DNA from: Siphonodentalium dalli
Lineage: Eukaryota; Mollusca; Scaphopoda; Gadilida; Siphonodentaliidae
Reading direction: 5' to 3'
NCBI GenBank assembly: GCA_032622095.1
Contig: CP136062.1
Span: 198,531,887-198,595,886 of the forward strand
DNA: 64,000 nt
The position numbers and the translations under genes are program-made. Under the pieces are notes generated by a model, which was given only the letters and a program-made list of their open reading frames with translations, was not told the origin of the DNA and searched no databases. This document shows positions 57,530 to 64,000 of this stretch, piece after piece. Positions within the stretch are counted from its first letter, which is position 1. Every line of letters starts with the position of its first letter.

Positions 57530-59630
57530 AAGATTGGAAGTGATAAGCGGAATTTGCATTTAAATTATGTACATATGAATATCAAGTCCATACAAAAATC
57601 ATACCAGTAACAGTACACTAGCGTGAGGGAGCGATTAATAAACTAAAGACGCATAGTGATGACCTATTGTGACCTTACGGAATGCTACCATTTCATTTCA
57701 AATAAAATTTACTTTGAAGTGGCAGCACTTTGTTGAAGTAAATTATGCCCAATTCAATCATATATAAACTAGATGTTGACATCGCTAGCTTGTTTTTGAT
57801 ATGAGCATTTTCCATATTTTGTCGTGTTTCATAAAACTTACCAGCTAGCGTGTATATTAAATATATAGCTGAATTCAGCTGGCCTAGGAGAATATTTTAA
57901 CAGCATACCCACCGCCAACGCCGCCTGTATCTTTAAACCATTTTTCACAAATAACTCCAAGTGACTTGTCACCATCTAAAATTCTCCATTTTGTTTCAAA
58001 GGGCATCCTGAGATGGACACCAGTGTTCTGAAAAATAAATGCACTCAGAACACATGCTTTTATTGTTTGAAGTCTTTGAAGAATGGAAATATATCCCCTC
58101 AACATTGGTTCAACTGCATGTGATGTTAGTTAGGGCCAGGTGTACTAGCATGATGTGTTCTCAGTCAGAAATTGGTCGTTTATCATTGTATTTTATGTTT
58201 AGGAAATTAGGTCACATGTGTATGTTTGCGTACTTCAGTGAAGCGTCGCTAACTGACTGACGAGACCGATTGTGGCATCCAATGATATACACAGACGCTG
58301 TGCGTGATTTAAACTATCCAATTTCCGTGACAAAATATGAAACTCTTTGCAACTATCGAGAGATGAAATTGCCTTCTGGTTTGGTCAGGGCAAATTGATA
58401 AAAAAAAAAACGATTAGAACTTATTTATGGATACGAAACAACACGCTGGGAATATACTGTCGCAAAGACAGTGAATAATGCTTAATTTTAATACACTGGT
58501 AACCCACCCTGAGATCTGAATTTAAACCTAAATGATGGTAGAACCTGTGCAAAAATATAAGGTTGAATGTATTTTGCGACATAGATGTAAAACAGAGACA
58601 ATTGCCAAGTACAATTAAAACTTCTGACGTTTTTTCATAACCGAACTTCAAGGTAACTAACTCAACTCCAAAGAGATGTATTTGAGTGATGGTGCCACCA
58701 TGTTGGTTCCGGTTTCCATAAGTGTAATGTTTTTAAATAGGATATTTACATACATGTAAGGGGCGGAAGTGAACATTGAGTATAAGAATTTCGTTGTGAC
58801 AACACACAATTTTGCAACGTCGCTATAAAGTTCCTAATATCTAATGATATATCTGACAGAAAATTCATTTTTATGTTCATATTGTTTACTGATGACACAG
58901 TATAAATACATTTTGTCACAAAGTTCAGCCCACATGTATTTATACAGTGTAATTATTCCAGGAAATGAAGATTATTCCTTAAATATACTCAAGATGTCAC
59001 CACATGGTCTCACTATAGCTGTTTTGGGGAGTCTTTTGGGGAGTGTTGTTTTTATCTTGAATCTAGACAGTGGTAATGGAAACAAACCCAGTTACAGACA
59101 TGCATAAACAGAATCTACAGTACAATTTTATTAAATATACAATTAAAAAAACCTCACTTCTAATTAAATTTCCAGGGGTTTGTGATACTCTATAACAAAC
59201 CAACTGACTAGATCGATGCAATTCTCGTCTCGCTTGTAATCTTTGAAATGATGTGCTCATTTGAAAACCACGTTTGATTCAATCTTCCTGAGAACCGTTA
59301 TATGTGGTTGATGCATATTGTGCATGGAGTGTTTTCAAAAAGTGTTTTTCTCATCTGTCTCTGTAAACTTTTGGCTTACATCAAGAACACTGCTAATCAC
59401 CATGAATCAATTGCATTATGAAATTTTTGACAATTTAGATTATTAAGACAGGATATGACATACTTACCGGTAGTTCAATGGAATCATGAGTATCCGTTAA
59501 TCTGAGCGTCACATAGTGCAAATTTTACTATTTTAGTCAGCTGTTTTAGTGTGCGATTTTCGTAATTTGAGGAACACTTGGACATTTGTTCTTAGATGAT
59601 ATAAATGTTTGTACTTCGTCTGTCTGATTA
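57530..59630. other. No gene seen
   Basis: About 2.1 kb of AT-rich sequence. Short frames such as 58844-59107 (one hydrophobic segment) lack support. Confidence 0.4.
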
Positions 59631-59639
59631 AATATTTGC

Positions 59640-60643
59640 TGAAGCCAAAGAAAAAAATACTTTCGGGAACACCCTGCAGCCAGCATTTATTAGAGAAATG
59701 TTTTGAAAATTAACAGGCATGCATAGGATCACCTCTAGATGGGAGATATCAAATTTTAGCAATTTTTGCCGAAAAACATGGCCGCCGGCAACCATTTTGA
59801 ATTTTTCTCTTAGCATGACTGAATCTTTTGTTGGCACACCCTACAGACCACATCCCTCTTCCAATCGCCACCAAACTTCATATGAATCTTCGGGGTGACC
59901 TCTAGATGGGAGCCATCGATTATTTCCAAAATTCGTTGAAAAACATAGCCGCTGGCAGCCATCTTGAATTATACTATTTGCATAACTAAATCCTTCATCA
60001 CAAGTTATAGGCCTCATCTGAGCGTCACCAAACTACATAAGGATCTTCGGCGGGTGACCTCTAGATGGGAGCGAACGATGTGTTCCGAAATGTTTTGAAA
60101 AACATGGCTGCCAGTGGCCATCTTGGATTTTACTCTTTGCATGTCTGAATCCTTCGGAACAACCTTTTGGCCACATCCCTCATTTGATCGTCACCAAACT
60201 TCATAAGGATTTTCAGGGTGACCTCTAGATGGGAGGCAACGATATTTTCCAAATTTCGTTACAAAAGTTTGTCCCCAGCGGCCATCTTGGATTGGACTCT
60301 TTTCATGACTAAAATCCTATGGCACACCCTACATGCAACATTCCTCATCCAAACGTCATATGGTTCTTTGGTGTGACCTCTAGATGGAAGCTGTCCAATT
60401 CTTCTGAAATTTGTTAAAAAACATGGGCGTCTGAAGCCATCTTGGGATTTCACAATTGAGTCCATCGGCACACCCTGCAGCCCACATTTAGTGGAGAAAT
60501 GTTTGAATTGAAATTAAATTCATTTACACAATACAATCCATTTACTGAAACTTTTTGGCTTTCCTTTATTATTCTTTTAACTGCTCAGAATAAAATTATT
60601 AACGCCTCCCCATGTACAGACAGTGTTATTGACACTTTCATTC
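59640..60643 (-). mobile_element. Tandem-repeat element, array C (decayed relative of A/B)
   Basis: Five or six units of about 150-165 bp contain 'aaaaacatggccgccg', 'ccaaacttcatatgaatctt' and 'gtgacctctagatgggag'. The end stem cagtgttattgacactttc (60621-60639) matches the 5' stem of arrays A and B. The opposite hairpin is missing. Confidence 0.75.
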
Positions 60644-60909
60644 TTCAGCAGCATTGCACAAAATTCTATATTGGCTTCTACAGCTTTTTATACATAATTG
60701 GCTTTTGCCAACAACACAGCTGGGCATGCTATATTGACTTGCGCGATTTTATGCAGTAGTGAGTACCGGTATCATCAGTTAAAGTTGTGAGCTGTGCATT
60801 GCTTTGCACAAGTCAATGGAGCACACCCTGTCTTGCAAAACTTCCAGCATAAGACAATGTCTGACAATGACATACAAGGCTTAACAAAATGAAGATTGAA
60901 CATGTTTTG

Positions 60910-61285
60910 GTGGAGTAGAGATACCCCGCTCGACAAAATAAGTGTTCATTGGCACCGCGGTGTATTTGCCGTACGGCCGCGGTGTCAGAGTTTGTAACTG
61001 CAGTTGAGCACCACGGCCGAACGGCAAGTACACTGCGGCTGAACGGCAAGTTCGACATGGCCGAAATGCATGTACACCGTGGTTAGATTTCTGGTTTGTA
61101 TCATCTTTTTTCAGTTTAATGAACATACACCGCGGCAACTACACCATGGCCGAATGGCAAGTACATGTACACTGTGGCCCAGCTGTACCCTAGTTAGCCG
61201 GTGGAGCCGCAGTGTAGTTGCATTTCGGCCGCGGTGGCAACGCTAACCGCCGTTAAGTGGACACTTGTTTTGTCCAGCAGGGTAC
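60910..61285. mobile_element. GC-rich palindromic MITE
   Basis: Ends cgctcgacaaaataagtgtt / aagtggacacttgttttgtc are inverted. The interior repeats 'catggccgaatggcaagta' and 'caccgcggt' words in both directions. It is markedly more GC-rich than its surroundings. Confidence 0.65.
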
Positions 61286-61570
61286 CTAAGAACATATTTA
61301 CGTTATATTGACAAGAGGACTGCACAAAGGAAAACTAAATTACAGGGGTATACTTTGATTCTTCAAAATTTTTGAATTATTCTGATTTGCTGATAGTTGG
61401 ACACACCATAAATGTAGTTATTTATGTTTAAGTCCGGTATTAGTACTAAATTAAGGCTTCTCTGTTTTTCAGAATATAATTACATATACTACAGCTGTAA
61501 TCTACAAATGACAGTGAATTAAGGAGTACTCTTAAAAGGTATTTATACTTACTATATCCATTGGATATAC

Positions 61571-62450
61571 TTACTATACAGGGACCAGCCTAGGCCTGAT
61601 TTTCAGGGCGAAGTGACTTCTCCCTGTCACAAAAATTGGGCGAAGTGGGAGATTTCCAGGGCGAAATGCGTTGGCAAAATTGAAATCCGCCCGCACTGTA
61701 GTCGCCTATAAAAGGCTATATAAAGAAAATAGGAGATATGTAATATTTAAATTAAAATGATGAAACAATGGTTCAAATGTGGAAGCTTTATGTTCAAATC
61801 ATTACACTAATAACTGAATAATGTCCAAACATAATTGTGAGAGAATGGTTTTGAAAGAACGGAATTTTTACAACCGCTTATGAATACAAAAATAAATAAA
61901 AATTACGACCACTTATGAATACAAAAAGAAATAAAAATTACACAATGCTTATGAATACGAAAAAAATGCTAAAAAAAAAAAACGGTAGAAATCTTGAACA
62001 TTTTCACTCATTAAAAGTCCCTAACATGGGTACAGATATTACTATGTTGCATAAATGAATTTGTTTTCAAAGCTAATGTAATCTGATGATGTAAGGTGTA
62101 GAGTTGTAATCTTCAGGTGTGATAATCTCAAAATCACAACTCACTGGACACCTAACGATGTATTCACAGCTGTCTGCAATCAACACTCAGTTGTGAATGT
62201 GCTCCCAAATCGGATTAATACAGCTGTTAATAGTAACTATGATGTTATCTACGACAGTGGCAATGGATAACTGGGTTCAATCAATGTTGGCAGTAAATAG
62301 TGGGTGAATATTTTGCCGATTTTCTTAGGTCAAATTCGGAAATTTCAGTGCGACTTAAACTTCGCCCGGCTGCAAAATTAGGGCGAAGTGAGCAAGAATA
62401 GGGAGACTTCTTCGCCCACGTCGCCCTCTCGGCTGGTCCCTGTTACTATA
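61571..62450. mobile_element. hAT-type element, family 5
   Basis: Target duplication TTACTATA (61571-61578 and 62443-62450). Ends CAGGGACCAGCC / GGCTGGTCCCTG, with repeated 'gggcgaagtg' near both ends. 864 bp, no coding capacity. Confidence 0.92.
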
Positions 62451-62530
62451 TCCATTGGATATATCTTGGTATTGGAACATTAGAGAATTTTTAAATTGAT
62501 TAGTTAGCAACTATTAGATGATTTAGTTTT

Positions 62531-63500
62531 GAGTTCAAAGTCAAGTCTGTCCGTCCGTCAACAATTTCCTTTAGCACACCCTTTAGGTCACATCTCTCAT
62601 CTGATTGTCACCAAACTTCATATTGATCTTCGTGGTGGGAGCCTTAATTTTTTTTCAGAATGTTTTTTACAAAAAACATGGCTGCCAATAGCCGTCAGTG
62701 ATTGTCCCCCAACAATCCGTCCGAGGACTACAGTAATGACCCTTGTACCTGCATCCAAATGTCCATCTGGAACTTTGTCCGAGTCTGTATTCTGTTATTT
62801 TCTGCTAAATTTTTTTAAAACTTGACTCAGATGTCAACCAGTATGGGAACCTGCACACCTGTGATTTTCAGTTCGACCTTTTATTTCAAATTTGAATACA
62901 TCGACACACCCTGCAGGACGCATTTATTTGAGAATTATTTTGACAATTTACTGGCATTTTTAGCATCATGTCTAGATGAGAGCTATCCAATTTGAACAAG
63001 TTTCAATGAAAAACATGGCTGTCGGACCTACATGTATCAAATTTGAAAAAATTTCGATGAAAAATATGGCCATCGGCAGCCATCTTGTTTTTACTCTTTG
63101 CATGACTAAATCCTTTGGCACACCCTACAGACCGCATCCCTGATACGATCGTCAGCAAATTTCATATGGATCTTTTGGGTGACCACAAGATGGGAGTCAT
63201 CTAATTTTTCTGAATTTCGTCAAAAAACATGGCAACTGGCAGTCATCTTGATTTTACTCTTTGCATGACTAAATCCTTTAGCACACCTACATGTACAGAC
63301 AATATCCCTCATCAGATCATCACCATGCTTCACATTGCTTTGGGGTGAATACCAGATGGGAGCTATCAATTTTATTTTAATTTCATTGTAAAACATCTAG
63401 AATTTTACCCTATATGTATATCTCTCTTCATGTTGACATCTAGTATTACTTAGACAAATAGACATTTCAACTTTCTGCATTAATTGCTCCATTGACTGTA
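62531..63500 (-). mobile_element. Tandem-repeat element, array D (decayed relative of A/B)
   Basis: Begins tctgtccgtccgtcaacaat, as in array B. It has four to five degenerate units ('caccaaacttcatattgatc', 'aaaaaacatggctgcc', 'tcttgtttttactctttgca') and ends near 'ctccattgactgtaacattt'. The terminal stems are lost. Confidence 0.7.
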
Positions 63501-63699
63501 ACATTTGAAATTATCCCTCTGTTTTAATTTGTCAGCCCAGAGTTCACACTGGGTCTGGACTTAATATTTTTTTTAAGGTCTAATTCGCCTAAACATTGCT
63601 TTGGTCAAAATCACTCCCATGAAACAATGGGACTATTGACAATAATTGTACAGTGGAAACTTCAATACCATCTATTAAATATATATAATTTTTTTCCAG

Positions 63700-64000
63700 C
63701 AATCCAGAAACAAGAATATGAGTTATTACAGTAATGGCTTACCAGGGACAATGCCTGTGCAAATGCCACAGTCCGCAGAGAAACGAAGCCCTTACGGTGC
63801 CGGTCCACCATTTCCGTCTCCATATGGTGCACAGCCAGGAGCTGTTAACGGAATCTCTGCAAGTGTTAACGGCATCCCGCCAGCTGCCCATATGCCTTCG
63901 GCTGGACCAACTTCTTCACCAGCCTTTCCTCTGCCCTCACAGATGAACCCTTCAGCTCTTAGTGCATCAGCGTCTCAAGTTAGGCCACAGTTTGGCCAAC
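63700..64000 (+). CDS. Pro/Ser/Ala/Gly-rich protein, 5' or internal exon (partial)
   Basis: A strong acceptor (aatttttttccag, AG at 63698-63699) precedes an exon open to the window end. The frame from ATG 63718 reads MSYYSNGLPGTMPVQMPQSA and continues for 94 residues of low-complexity P, S, A, G, Q and N, with recurring 'GP', 'SP' and 'VNGI' words. Six in-frame codons precede the ATG without a stop, so it may be either the first coding exon or an internal one. This composition is usual for disordered N-termini, for example of COPII Sec24-type proteins or nuclear co-activators. Neither is demonstrated. Regular codons and the clean splice site support a real gene. Array D ends 200 bp upstream. 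Confidence 0.7.

Overview
The window is eukaryotic, gene-poor and dominated by DNA transposons. It most likely comes from a mollusc, probably a bivalve. The evidence is repeat families I associate with bivalve genomes from memory: tandem units carrying an 'agttatggccctt' core, a 161-bp tandem monomer reminiscent of BIV160/pearl elements, elements ending in CCCCCGC...GCGGGGG hairpins, and abundant 'acatgtacat'. Spliced genes, AATAAA signals and metazoan proteins fit this. No rRNA, standard tRNA, CRISPR or bacterial-style operon was seen, and no LTR element, retrovirus or Polinton was recognised.

Four host gene loci can be supported. (1) 1103-3973 (+): the 3' end of a type I membrane protein gene, with a Ser/Thr-rich stalk plus transmembrane exon and a terminal exon whose splice phases match. 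(2) 21007-21930 (-): a complete, single-exon RagA/B GTPase (RRAGA), the lysosomal mTORC1 amino-acid switch. (3) 34408-34951 (+): mitochondrial ribosomal protein bL36m (MRPL36), with a full zinc ribbon and an unusual C-terminal extension of about 54 residues. (4) 63700-64000 (+): the start or an internal exon of a Pro/Ser/Ala/Gly-rich protein running off the window. Two LINE reverse-transcriptase fragments (24.7-25.9 kb and 51.35-52.1 kb) are decayed.

The rest is a layered transposon record. There are five hAT-type elements with exact 8-bp target duplications (5.7-7.1, 32.9-34.1, 53.6-54.5, 55.1-57.5 and 61.6-62.4 kb). There are six copies of a Tc1/mariner-type foldback MITE (TA target) and a family of TTAA-target (piggyBac-type) MITEs with hairpins inside their arms. 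A Mutator-like foldback at 26.5-29.9 kb has one arm holding two later insertions while the other arm keeps both empty sites. Helentron-like elements with palindromic ends lie at 34.1, 36.4-38.3 and 38.7-41.3 kb. Hairpin-bounded tandem arrays of about 160 bp lie at 12.5-15.3, 42.7-44.1, 59.6-60.6 and 62.5-63.5 kb, with an unrelated array at 31.5-32.5 kb. A 3.4-kb foldback with arms of about 590 bp around a minisatellite lies at 47.9-51.4 kb. Several nestings can be read to the base, which gives a relative insertion chronology.

No operon-like co-operation between genes is visible. The host genes look independent and are separated by 10-30 kb of repeats, and element ends lie within about 50 bp of the MRPL36 splice acceptor.
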